A stretch of 64,000 bases of DNA from Lenzites betulinus (taxonomy: Eukaryota; Basidiomycota; Agaricomycetes; Polyporales; Polyporaceae). A model generated the notes under the pieces. That model saw only the letters and a list, made by a program, of their open reading frames with translations, ran no database searches and was not told where the DNA came from. The position numbers were made by a program, and so were the translations under genes. Every line of letters starts with the position of its first letter. Positions within the stretch are counted from its first letter, which is position 1. Below, in pieces: positions 23,193-34,209 of the stretch. The DNA lies in assembly GCA_022264855.1 (NCBI GenBank), contig JABYQU010000004.1, positions 496,001-560,000 on the forward strand, read 5' to 3'.

Positions 23193-23725
23193 TTACTGGA
23201 CAACGATGTTAGTGCTGACGACCTCGAAGCCCGGAGCAAGTGCAGCCTATAGAGCAGATGGTCAATCTCAGTCTCATGTAGACTTGATACTACTTACGCC
23301 TCCCAGGAAGAAGTGAGCAACGATCAGAGCCGCAGGACCTTTCGGCGCTGACACAGGGATGTGCACCGTGTAGTTCTGGAAGCCTGCGGACGACCCGCTG
23401 CCTGGGGTGAGCTGCGGTTTGTAGTAACCCTGGAACAGAAGTTGACCGAGGCCGTTCGCAGGGACAATGGTGGAGCAATCATTCCCGCACGACCTGAGAC
23501 CGATGGCAACAGATACATCCGTCGGCCCAGAGAGTCCGGGCTACAAAAGACAGTTTCGGTCAAGCCCACGAACGGTTCAAGAACCATACTACTCACCAGC
23601 TTCTCGATGTCGACGAGGAGGTCACTCCCTGCCGCGACGGCGGTGTTGGCTGCGGGTGCGAACAAGGCAATGCTCTGCGCCATGGCAGACCCAGCAAGCG
23701 CAAGGAAGACAAGAGCGAACTTCAT
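23193..23725 (-). CDS. Small secreted protein, Nis1-like
   Basis: 141-aa predicted secreted protein from three in-phase exons: 23725-23597, 23540-23298 and 23246-23193. The signal peptide MKFALVFLALAGSAMA is clear, with likely cleavage after Ala16. The mature part has two strand-rich repeats of hydrophobic residues, one Cys pair (SCGNDC), and the end FEVVSTNIVVQ. The pattern DVSVAIGL ... LGQLLFQGYYKP ... QNYTVHIPVSAPKGPAALIVAHF resembles the fungal Nis1 family of small secreted proteins; some ascomycete members are plant-directed effectors. In a wood- or litter-decay basidiomycete the role may differ. Family assignment is by eye. Confidence 0.65.
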
Positions 23726-24675
23726 GATGGCTGTCTGGGACACTTGAAAAGGAGCAGAAGGAGACACTGGCGATTGCTCGGAGGGGGGCTGGAGGGATAC
23801 TGCTGTAAACGCCAGGTGAGCAACCACCCTTTATACATCCGTCAATGAGGGCGCCAGGGTGGCAGACGGCAACCGTGCGCGGGCGCGCAGGGATGCCCGC
23901 GCCCATAGAACACCATGGAGAGACCGCCTGGTAGCAACCGTCGGATCTCATTTTAGTCCACCCCCGTATGCTGTAAATGGCTGGCTCTCTTTGACCTCAC
24001 GAGCTTCATTAGCTACATAAGGTTCTGCAGCGAGTTAACGAGCTTGTCAATATATGTATGCACCGTGACCCGTCTCACTCCTTTCGCTGGGAGAGACCTG
24101 ACAAGACGGGGCTGTGTGGACACGAGGGGTGAATGCAGTCATGGCGCGGCGCTGATACACTTGATGAATGCTCTCGCTGGGCGGCCGAGGACGGCCGTCA
24201 ATCCTTTGGCTATGAACACACACTATAATACGTCATGCGTATAGCCATAGGACCGCGCAGCCATTGCTGTGTTGTAACATGACCCGCCCAAGTTTTGAAC
24301 TGTTCTACTTACTGTTCAGTCGTTAAGATGTTGACGTACAGCTGCGTCGGTGCCAGTCAGCAACCTCCAACTATAAGATGATCTTGAGAGCACAGAACAG
24401 GTCCTGCCCGTCGAGGATCTAGAAACCAAACTTCTGGCAAGGAATCCAAGGCGAGAGTCACAAAGAGAGATACCATCCGCTTGAACGCCGAGTTGAACTT
24501 CGCCATAACTTGAAGTCACGCGTCATGGGCGCCTATATATTCTTTCTAGTAGGCGTCTAGTACCGCAATGGTTCTTGACCACACTCCGCTCAGACATCTC
24601 GAAGCCGTCAACGTTGAAACTTAAGCTCTGCTATACATACAGATCTTGCGTGCAAATACTGAAGAAATTTAGAGC
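23726..24675. other. Intergenic region upstream of the secreted protein and OGG1
   Basis: 950 bp without a convincing gene. It serves as promoter for the minus-strand secreted protein and the plus-strand OGG1. A GGCGCC palindrome in the context ATGGGCGCCTA is at 24525-24535, and a half-related AGTAGGCGTC follows at 24549. Confidence 0.55.
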
Positions 24676-26162
24676 ATGACTACCTCCATACCAGTCGGCT
24701 TTCGCGCACTGCCGCTACCACTCGCCCAGCTCTCTCTTGCCGCTGTCCTCAAGTGTGGACAGTCTTTTCGCTGGAGCATCTTTCCCCTGGAAAACACAAA
24801 GCAGCCGGATGTAAACCCACATGCGCCGACGTATGAGTATCGACTCTGCTTACGCGATCGCGTGGTCTGTCTTCGCCAGACCCCTGACTCTATCTTCTAC
24901 CGCTCAGTCTTCCCGCCAACTGCTTGCGACGACACTGAGGCTCGAGATGCTGAGACATTATCATGGATACGGGACTATTTTCAACTGGATATAGACCTAG
25001 TGCATCTTTACGGGCAATGGAGCAAAGCGGACACCGTATTTCACCGTATACAAGACCGTTTTGAAGGCATACGGATGCTCAGGCAAGACCCGTTCGAAAA
25101 CCTCATATCGTGAGTTCATATATACATGCTTACCTCCATAATCTCATGAGATTGGTGTAGGTTCATCTGCTCCTCGAACAACAACATCTCTCGGATAACG
25201 AAGATGGTGAAGTCTCTGTGCCAACACTATTCACCACCTATTGTTAAGCTTTATCCTCCTGCGGGATCCACACCAAATGTCGAGGGACTCGAGGCGTACC
25301 ATCCCTTCCCTCCGCCATCGGCTTTAGCAGCCCCCGAAGTCAGCGCCCAACTGCGTGCTCTGGGCTTCGGGTATCGCGCCGACTTCATACAGAGGACAGC
25401 AGCCATGCTGGTAGGGGCGCATGGTGCGATACAAAATCCGGAAACGCATCTTGAGCCCTCCGAAGCGTGGTTGACAACGTTGAGGGATTTGAGTACCGCT
25501 GACGCGCGTGTGGAGCTGCTCAAGTTCGTCGGTGTGGGCCGTAAGGTCGCTGACTGTATCCTCCTGATGAGCCTTGACAAGGCAAGTCAATTCAACGTGC
25601 CCCGCTACCGCCCTTATTAATTCATGATTGGAACAGAGGGAAGTTATACCCGTGGACACCCACGTACATCAGATAGCCGTGAAGCATTATGGTCTTCGAG
25701 GCGCCGCAAAGGCTACCAACATGACTCCAAAGCTGTATGAAGAAGTCAGCTCAAAGCTCGCAGCAGTATGGGGCGAGTATGCTGGATGGGCTCATTCCGT
25801 AAATCTTCATATCCGGTGAATAATTTTGGGAACGCAAACTAATCCCATTGCCTTGTCAGGTCCTTTTCACTTCAGACCTGAAATCGTTCGCTTCATATGG
25901 TGTTACCTCCGTCGCCTCCACTCCGCCTCTCACGCCAGATGGACCCTCTTCGCCAGACGACACGCCCCTCCCCGCACCAGCTAACGAAATGCCTTCTTCG
26001 AGCAGCAGTCGGAAGCGGAAGCGGGCAAGTGGAAAGACCTCGAAAGATCTGCACACAAAGATCGAGGTTGAGGGTACCACATTGCCGAGCTTTCCTCTCG
26101 ACGATTCAAGCCATAGCCTAGCAGAGCGCGTGAAGAGGCGGCGGAGAGGAGCTGGTATCTAG
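24676..26162 (+). CDS. OGG1: 8-oxoguanine DNA glycosylase/lyase
   Basis: Removes 8-oxoguanine opposite cytosine in nuclear and possibly mitochondrial base-excision repair. Exons 24676-25109, 25161-25581, 25637-25798 and 25860-26162 total exactly 440 codons (439 aa). The helix-hairpin-helix block KFVGVGRKVADCILLMSL carries the expected catalytic Lys273, and the downstream VIPVDTHV carries Asp292. Their spacing of 19 residues equals that of human OGG1 (K249/D268). The DNA-contact motif SSNNNISRITKMV and the N-terminal FRALPLPLAQLSLAAVLKCGQSFRW are also clear. The second intron begins with GC rather than GT (GCAAGT at 25582). The C-terminal extension is Ser-rich with KRKR and KRRRR clusters, probably a nuclear localisation signal. 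Confidence 0.95.
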
Positions 26163-26526
26163 CATCGATGTTTAGCGCGTAGAGCTCGCACTTCCTGTAT
26201 CCTTATGATTTAACTAGCAGATACCCGTGCCTACGCCACGAATTTTGAGGGCATTATGCAGTAAAAGAAACAGGCGGCTACGTATCCTGATCAGGCAGTT
26301 CGGCGCTTAACAATTGGCGCCCAATCATATAACTCGTACGCGTGCGCCCGCTGGCACCTTCCTTCACCCTCCCCTGCTACCAATATTATGGGTACTCGCG
26401 ATGGGCCGCACCACGGCTCTACGATGAGTGCCCATTCTTATTGACCCCCTATCTCCTGTGTTCACATCCTGCCTCGTAGCATCGCCGTTGCAGGGTGTAA
26501 TAGTCTGGTAAGTGCTGCCATGGGCC

Positions 26527-26890
26527 GTTCACATGCCCTCCATCCTTTGCCCCGATCCCCTGCGAGCGGGATATCATCCCAGCGCGGGTCTCCGACGTGC
26601 ATCAGTGCATTATTGGAGCCCGTTCACTCGCCCCTCCTCCCCCCTATTCCATTGCGAGTGGGAAATCAGCCCACGAACGGGTGCCAACACATCAGCGTGT
26701 CGCGATTTGTAGCACGTTCACTCACCTCCTTTTCTCCACCTCCCTCCCATCTTATGCACGTGGGATATCAGCGCGTTGTGAGCCCGTTCACTCGCCCTTC
26801 CTCCACTTTGGCTACAAATGAGATATTAGCCCCGGAATGCCAGTCGGATGGGCCGATGCACATCGGGGGCTTGTTCGCTCATACGCCTAA
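26527..26890. repeat. Degenerate tandem repeat, about five copies of 70-95 bp
   Basis: A core close to GCCCGTTCACTCGCCC recurs at about 26525, 26620, 26714, 26784 and 26872. Between cores there is a second recurring element close to GTGGGATATCAGCCC. Spacings are 95, 94, 70 and 88 bp. Copies have diverged, and no open frame runs through them. Confidence 0.65.
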
Positions 26891-26953
26891 GGCGCCTCAA
26901 AACGATGTAATTGAATGATAAATAATGATACATGGGATAATCTACGCCGTGCT

Positions 26954-28087
26954 TCAAGCCGTCACGCCCTGGCTCCCGCCTTCAGGGCTGCTATCTGAGC
27001 TAGCAGAGGCACGCCTTTTCGCAGGATTGAGGGGGGTAGTGAGTGGGTCTTCGAATGCCCACTTTCGCTTGCTGCTGTTTGAGTCGGGTGTTGAAGGGTC
27101 TGAGGATTTCGGTCAGTAAGCATGTCGCCGTAATGGAGTCAGATAATGTGCACCCACGGTGAACAGGAAGTGAGGTGTGCGAACGCGGGAAGTAGGTGAC
27201 GTTCTCCATAGACAGGCAGAACATGACAGCGGCCATCGTCGGAGCAGTGCGCTCAACCGATGTTAGCTGACCTATAACCGCGGCGTTTGATCCCTCGTTG
27301 GGTGGAAGGGGTTTCCTCCCATTCTTGAAGCGGCCAGAGTCTGGGATTTCGATAATGACGGACAGCTGGCCAGGGTTTGCGTCCTTCAGTTGTTGGACAA
27401 ACTGGTTGGCCGTGATCTTGAAGGAGGCTGCGCTAGCGTCCTCGCGGTTGATTTCACGCGCAGGCCCATTCACGGTCATGACGGGACGCCTGCGTGCATC
27501 CGCATCTGGCACATATGCCATCTAGCATAGCAAAATCAGCAAGATATGTTTAGAGGTTTATCTAAATAGCGAGACTCACCCAAAGTATGTCGCCAATGAG
27601 ATCGTAGTCAGTATACTTGCCATCGGTGCATAATTCTGCATCCTCCGTTGGTTGTGCAACCTGTTGCGCCAGTCTTGTCCTTGAATGGCTGCTCGCTGGT
27701 ATCAGGGGTAATGTTTAGACTTACCGTTGCCATCAGAGCAAATGTTCCATTGTCTGGAATCTCTGCATTATCCCTATTGAAGTACCTAGAAAATGCGACC
27801 CATATGTCAAATCACGGTGTCTTGTTCCAAAGAAGAGAGACCCACCTGAAGCATGCCATCAGAGGCATTGAGCCATCTCCCATCCAGAAGCTGGCATCGT
27901 AGGTGATTGTTCGGGGTTTTGACGGATCTGCTAGGCGCGGACTATCCAGAACTGCAATGCCGAAGAGAGAAGCCGAGCCTGGGGGGTGCTGGAAGTTAGA
28001 CAGGGTTCCAACTGCTCCCTTCTGCTTGCTAGGGCTGCCAGACGACGTGCGAGCCGACGGGGAGGCGAAGGTGGTGCGGCGAGGCAT
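26954..28087 (-). CDS. Unassigned basidiomycete-type protein next to the Helitron
   Basis: Five exons fit perfectly in phase: 28087-27846, 27785-27725, 27660-27580, 27521-27158 and 27099-26954, total 298 codons (297 aa). It starts MPRRTTFASPSARTSSGSP. A beta-rich core follows, with YDASFWMGDGSMPLMACFRY, DNGTFALMATV, YDLIGDILW and LSVIIEIPDSGRF. It ends in a Lys/Arg-rich tail (SSKRKWAF, AKRRAS), likely a nuclear signal. I recall similar multi-copy proteins of unknown function in mushroom genomes, but no named domain. The core has the strand pattern of an OB-like fold, which is speculation. It sits just 3' of the Helitron helicase in the same orientation and could be cargo or an ordinary neighbour. 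Confidence 0.75.
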
Positions 28088-28417
28088 TGTGGCATCAACG
28101 GAGGATAACGGAAGCACACGGATAAGTTCAAGATGAGTACGGTGATACAGAGGGCAGGGTCAAGATGAAAAGTGACTTGCAACTTGAACGCGGTTGCAGC
28201 CCTGGACTTATGTATATTCACCTCCACCGAATATTCTGGTGCACTTGATGAAGCAGTAAGCGTCATTGTGATGTCGGCTGCCGCCGCTGGTCTGGCATGA
28301 ACGGACTCACTCGGCATAAGCTTAGCGCCTACTTCCAGTGAACTCGTACCTTCAATGAAGCTCGCGAAGCTTCGAGAGCATGGTAGGGCTCGAAATTGCT
28401 GTGAATTTGTAAAATAT

Positions 28418-29884
28418 CTAGTCTAATAACACTTCTGGATATACAATATTAGTAGTGGTCAGTCTATCACCATCCTCAGGTAGCAGAACCTGAATACGTC
28501 GTGCAGAGCTAGCACGGGAGAGAGCTACATAAAGCTGCCCATGGGTAAATACCGGAATGCGTAAATCTACCCCAACGTACTTAATAGACTGGCCCTGTGC
28601 TTTGTTAATAGACATAGCAAATGCTAACCGGACCGGAAACTGGCGTCTAGAGAGTTTGAATGGAAATGTAGTAGACGAAGGGTTCAGTGTAATGCGCGGG
28701 ATAAGAGCTATTTCACCGTGATGTTGACCGCCAATAAGCTCGACCTCCAGCACCCTGCCAGTCATGCGACGAATGATTGCACGGGTGCCATTGCATAGGC
28801 CTTGCGACGGAGATAGATTTCGCAGAAGGATTATCGGGGCACCGACTTTAAGATGGAGTTCTCCCAGTGGCATGCCAGAGGTCTTGAGGGAGCGCAAGTA
28901 CTCGGCCGGATAGCCAGGATCGTCATCAGGGTCTGCCCCACGTTCGAGAATGATCTTGTCGACTGAATAATAGATCTGCTCCTCTCCAGGCATGCGGTCA
29001 AGAACGCGTTGATTGATGTCATCGACGTCTTCATTGCGTGCGGATAGGATGCTCCGATGGAGGAAGAAGTCGATAGGAGGGAGGTGGTCGATAGAACGGC
29101 AGAGTCCAGAGTACACGGCGTCGATAAGATCTTCGATGTCACGACAGTGGCGCATGTAGACGGGGATAGCGATCTTGCCATGGTCGCCGCCTTGATGTGC
29201 ACGTCCGTGGCCCACGTCCAAAAGCCACTGAGCGAACTCCATGTTGTCTTCATGCTCATCGAGGCGCATGTTCCGATGGAGGTGAAGGACCTGGATGTGC
29301 GGCCAGAGGTAAGATCGGCGTAGGCTAGCAGCGACAATGTCCTCTCGTGAACCTCGCACAACGACTGGAAGGATTTGCTGGAAGTCGCCTCCGAAGACAA
29401 CTGGGATACCTCCAAATGGTTTGTTGACATTGAGGAGGTCCCGTAGGGTGCGATCAACGGCCTCCGGTGCATAGCGGTGCTGGTTGGCGGCTTCATCCCA
29501 GATGATCAGGCTGGTGCGTCGGAGCATCTCGGCATACTGGCTCTCTTTGGGGATTGGGCAGGTGGACTCAGCATTGATATGCTCAACTGGGATCTTGAAT
29601 CTCGAGTGGGCAGTACGACCGCCATGAAGGAGGAGCGCCGCGAGACCTGACGAAGCTACGCACAGAACAATGCGCCCTGCCCCTCGAATCTGTAAAGTTT
29701 ACCACATATAAGAACAGACCCCATGCGGTGATTTCGAACACAACAACACTACCTTGTGGCATATGGTTTCATAGACGAAAGTCTTGCCTGTGCCGCCCGG
29801 TCCATTCAAGAAGAACACCTTGCTCTGATTCTGCAGAACACAATCTGTGATCTGATCGAAGGCTGCACGCTGCTCGGGGTTCAT
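28418..29884 (-). CDS. Helitron PIF1-like helicase
   Basis: Superfamily-1B DNA helicase that unwinds DNA during rolling-circle transposition. Exons 29884-29753 and 29689-28418; stop TAG at 28418. All main motifs are intact: Walker A GPGGTGKTFVYE, Walker B LIIWDEA, motif III GGDFQQILPVV, then a MSINKAQGQS block and LYVALSRAS near the end. The N-terminal MNPEQRAAFDQI is the usual start of the helicase domain. Normally it is fused to Rep in one polypeptide. Here its frame is offset by one base from the Rep frame, and the ATG overlaps the Rep stop as ATGA (29884-29881). It could be translated separately by reinitiation, or the junction has suffered a frameshift. Confidence 0.9.
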
Positions 29885-32872
29885 CTGGGAGACACGAAGC
29901 TCTGCAGCGTGGTGTTCCTCCGAGGGTCGTAGTCGAGCTGCTCACTGATATAGGGATTCTCCACCTCTGCACCCCAGTTGCGAGACGGCATCGACATCCC
30001 GGGGTATCGTGCTAGTGAGCTTCCTTGCTCATTGAGAAGCTTCTCCAGCAGAAATAGGCCATAGTCGTAGATGTCTTCTTCCGAGGGATCCTCACGGCCT
30101 AGCATGCGCAGACGGTGGCGTAAGTCATCGCAGATAGATGACCGAAACTGGGTCCAGAGAGCACCAGGGTGAGCAGGATGGCAGAACAGGAGCAAAGTGA
30201 CAAAGAGATGCCGGAGACGACTGCCAGTTTGCATGTCGGCCGCTTCGGATAGGCACTCTTTCCATTCACCATCATCCTCGAGCAGACCACGTGCGACACA
30301 GGCTTCTTGAAACGTGTTGTATATGGTACCGTTGAAAGTCTTCAGGTCTTCAAAGGAAGTCGGGCCGCGTACAACAGTGAGAAGGAGACGGAGGTAGAAT
30401 ACATCTCCGCTATTGGGCGAGACAAAATACAGGCGTCCAAGTGCAAAGCCCTGTCGGCGGACATGCCACCGCTTTGCCGATGCCTTCCATACGAAGAACT
30501 GGGGGAGCTCCTGGTATGTGTGCTGGCGTGCGAGGTCACCGACAGCGTTGTCTTGAGCGTTCAAGTCAAAGAACGCTGTAAGCATCGTACGCTCGTTGGC
30601 AGCGCGAGCTTGGACCATCTCGGGAGTCTCCATTGGGCTGTACGTCACCAGGTGGTGCCCTGGTAGGTGAACCTGGAGCCGCACAACATTGGGACTCTGT
30701 TCATGAAGGCCAAAGTGGAACATCCGCCAGACAGCTTCCGGCGCAGAGATGTAGCGAGCATCGAGGTAGGTCTTGATCTCATCTTGACGATCAATTTCAA
30801 GTGTGGCACGGTCATGACCTTGAGATGGTAGTAGTACACTCAAACGTCAGTAGGACTGAGCATTGCTGGCGCAAATATGACTCACCTTTATGAATATACT
30901 TTGTTATGTACTTGACTGAGGCAAAGGTGACAGAGCACTCGACATTGATGTGGCAATTATACCTGACCAATAGGTAGGGGTTGTACGGAACAATCCAGCG
31001 ATTGTCAAGCATATGTTGGTTAATGGGATATGAACGACCATCATCAGGCCTGCAGTAGCGGGGGTAGCCATCGGTGTCCAGTGACGTAGATGCTTCAAAT
31101 GGCTTAGGGAATCCCTTCGTGCACCGACCGTTCTCCATGCAAGGAGCAGAGGGGTTGAGGGCTCCACAGGGGCCATGGACCATGCGCGACTTCACCGCCT
31201 CAAAGAGTAACGGCTCAGAATGGGGATCGAGCCATGTCGCACGAATGAGAGAGTCGACGGAGGTGGGGTCAAGGAGCTTGTCACGGCGGTCAAGGAAGAT
31301 CAGAAGGTGCATGTGAGGGAGGCCGCGTTTCTGGAACTCGATGGTGTAGATATGTGCGACAACACGGCCGAAGACACCGTTCTTCAGGATGTCATGCAGG
31401 AGTGCCTTCTTCTTGAGCTGAAAGACACGGGAGATGAGATCGGGGCGGTCACTTGGCGTCTGACCTGGAAGGAGCTCACGCTCGACTTCCGGCCAGCGAG
31501 GGTTTGCGGTCATGGTCAGGAAGACATCAATATTGCGGAAGTACCGAGCAATTGCCATGCCATCCTGGAATAGCTGTTGCATATGTCGTGGGCTGCCAGT
31601 AAAAGAGGATGGAAGGACGATGAGCTGTCCGAGCTCGTTCAGGTCCACGTCGCATCCACCACGTAGTGCATCCTCCAGTCCACTATAGACAGCAGCCCGG
31701 AGCTGCTGCTGGTTCAGCCGGAGATAGCGGAGGCGGTTTTGCTCTGCAGCAGCCCACATGTCGACGACATACTGCTGGAACAGACGCCCACCATGCAGGA
31801 TGGTCGAGAACTCGCCACGGCGCACTTGCAGCTGAAAAGAATAGAACCGGGTTTGGGAGAGTCTGCGCTCTCCGTCCCCCATGCGGAGATCCCAATGCCA
31901 TCCATGGGTCCCAAACGGGAACAGAAGTGTATAATGCAAGGGAGCGTACGCTGGATGAGCCTCATGGATACGCTGCAGTGCACCCGAGCGGCGTCGCAGG
32001 ATGATGTCACGTCCGTCATTAACCTGTGTCTCGCCTTCTGCACCAGGTAGAATAACTGCGACATCGTCGGCAGAGGGAAGGTTGTATCGGCGGCGGTCCT
32101 GGTCAGGCCGTACGGCTAGTCGAACGGCAACATCGGCATCTTCATGAAGTGAGAGCACCTCGTATGCATGCCGATAAATCATGGTGTATCTGATGTCATG
32201 TGAACATACAGGCAAAATTTGCACAGAAAAGACGTGAAAAATATACCTGTGTGTAGCGGACAGCATAGCCTGGATCCGTTGGAGGGTGTCATGTCGCAGA
32301 TTCACATTACGGCGAATCCGTTCTTGCAGCGCCAGGCGAGGGTCAAAGATGTAGAGCTGTGCATACGACGGGGGGCTTCCTTCCGCCGGGAGCAGTGACC
32401 CAGAGCGATGGCAGAGCTCACCATGGATTCGAAAGACGTACGGGCCGCGCCCGCTCACCGACTCATCTATGTTGACGCCTAGCGATGTGAAAGCGAACGC
32501 AGCGTTATATTGTCGAATGTTGGTACGGAATTCTTGCGCTTGAGGTGTGTTGCCAGTGAGAAGGGTACGCAGGGAGAGGGGAGGCTCGGGGAGGGGCAGA
32601 AGCGAGACCTGTCCTTTGTCACAGCAGAAACCGAACAACGGCCGGCTTGCAGAGCTGTCCGAGAGACGTTCAGCGAGCCAGTGAGCTGCGTCGCAATGAA
32701 CACAGTACGTATCCATGCGCCCAAGATCATGTGGCCCTTCCGGCTCTCTGTACGGCTGGCGGCCCCGCGGAACAGTCTGAGTGTTTGAGGGGTGGAGTAT
32801 GATCACACTACTGTTCCGGGTGGGGAGGGAGACGATGCTTTGAAGGACTGATTGCAATATAGCGTCAAAATC
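29881..32872 (-). CDS. Helitron Rep (HUH endonuclease) protein
   Basis: Nicks and joins DNA ends in rolling-circle transposition. Exons 32872-32247, 32189-30886 and 30818-29881, joined in phase; stop TGA at 29881. A zinc-like CVHCDAAHWLAERL motif is near the N-terminus. The HUH motif is in QKRGLPHMHLLIF, and the two-tyrosine motif in KYITKYIHKGHDRA is split by the second intron after the Lys codon. A long region after the catalytic core leads to the helicase. The acceptor at 32873 is in phase 0, but the upstream exons (33443-32940) end in phase 1, so the true N-terminus is uncertain. Confidence 0.85.
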
Positions 32873-32939
32873 CTATAAGCATGGCTGCAAACAATGTATT
32901 ACACACCGGTGTGGCTGTTTCGAGTGCCGGGGAACTCAC

Positions 32940-33443
32940 ATGGGGGCTGGTCTGGTTCTTGGGCACAGGTATCTACTTGTGCAGAGGAAGGTTGGACATA
33001 AATTGTACTATGTCCGGGGGATGGTCGATTGGCCGGCACTACACTATGGACAGTTGCTGCCGGTGGGCCCTCTACAAAAATTAAAACAGAAGCCTATTTA
33101 TTCATCCTGACATAGACATACCTGAGGCGAATTGGTTGCTGTCGGGGGCGTAGTGCAGGAATCCTCGCACCTGCGGTTGCGTGGGCGCGAGGACTTCATG
33201 CCTCACAGTGGGCTCCGGTAGCTCAGTGTGCACGGCACCAGTTGCGAACACCCCTTCCAATGGCCGGTTCTCATCTGCACTCAGAATGCATGCCTGTTGC
33301 CCATTTGGTGGGCGGCTGTCTGCGAGGGACGCCCTATTCTGCAGTCTTGATGAACGTCTGGTAGCCGTCTGGACAGCTCTTCTGTCGTCAGATGTAGCCG
33401 GCCGACGGCGGCGTGCTCGTGCGGGACATTTAGATGTTGTCAT
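32940..33443 (-). CDS. Probable N-terminal exons of the Helitron protein
   Basis: Two exons (33443-33122 and 33071-32940) join in phase. They encode a basic Arg-rich start (MTTSKCPARARRRRP) with RRSSRLQNR, followed by Pro/Ser-rich sequence. This composition is usual for the N-terminus of fungal Helitron proteins. The donor at 32939 leaves phase 1, whereas the following Rep exon needs phase 0, so either a small exon was missed or this part is broken. Confidence 0.45.
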
Positions 33444-34209
33444 CGTCGCAAGTTTTCAGGATAGAGCTGTAGGCAAGAGAACACACAAAGGATCCATTGC
33501 AGATGGCAAGCCTACGTTACCGTTTTGTGAGTGGCCGCCGGCAAGTCCATTCCGAGCGCGTTACGCGGTGAGATCTTGCTGAAAGCCGGCTCGGGCTCAA
33601 TCTCATTGGGTACCGAATACGTTTCCCGTCAGAAAAGGGCGAGGCCATGACGGAGATGGAAAGGCGCGTCAGTGGCGGGGCTCGTTCCTGGCGGGAAAAG
33701 TGTCGGCGCAACGACGCGTCGCGACGCGTCGGGCGTTCAGTAGCACGCCGAATAAGGCAGCCAGGCGCCTAGCCACAGCTCTCGCGCTGCTCACTCCCAT
33801 TCTTTCTTCTCGACCTGCACGCCTGCAGAGCTTGTTCAGTTATGCAGCAACTGTACTAAAACGACATGAGATGCAGAAGTACACGAATCAAGGGGACGGC
33901 GAGACATAAAAGCGACAGGTTCCAGAAACGGAAGGACCTCTTTCCTGCGATGGAAGGACCACCTTCCGAATCGGGGACCGGGCTTTTTTGTATTATAAGA
34001 TATCGCTGTTTACCGACCGAGTTGGTGCACACCCTCAGAACAAAGATCGAATACATATGCACTACCAAATGTAATCTACGCAAGGCGTCCTCGGGATCGA
34101 CCGATCTCCGATTTCCACGGAAGCGCCTCAGGCAGCCTGCGCCCTGCGGGGCACGTCATACTAATAACCTAAGCCCAGTGCGCCAGTCTATCTCTCATTT
34201 ACACCCACC
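33444..34209. promoter_or_regulatory. Region between Helitron and NMT with 20-bp perfect palindrome
   Basis: No gene. At 33712-33731 there is the perfect palindrome CGACGCGTCGCGACGCGTCG, which holds two ACGCGT boxes 10 bp apart. An AGGCGCCTA site occurs near 33763. The region must contain the NMT promoter. Confidence 0.5.

Larger units (their letters stand above)
28418..33443 (-). mobile_element. Helitron (rolling-circle transposon), near-complete, termini not resolved
   Basis: The span covers the coding region on the minus strand: an N-terminal region, an HUH Rep nuclease and a PIF1-like helicase, the diagnostic Helitron combination. I could not fix the terminal TC...CTRR dinucleotides or the subterminal hairpin. 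One near-palindrome at 28360-28379 (GCTCGCGAAGCTTCGAGAGC) lies just beyond the helicase stop but has no CTRR at the usual distance. Introns inside the Rep and helicase keep their splice sites, suggesting fairly recent activity. Confidence 0.85.
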
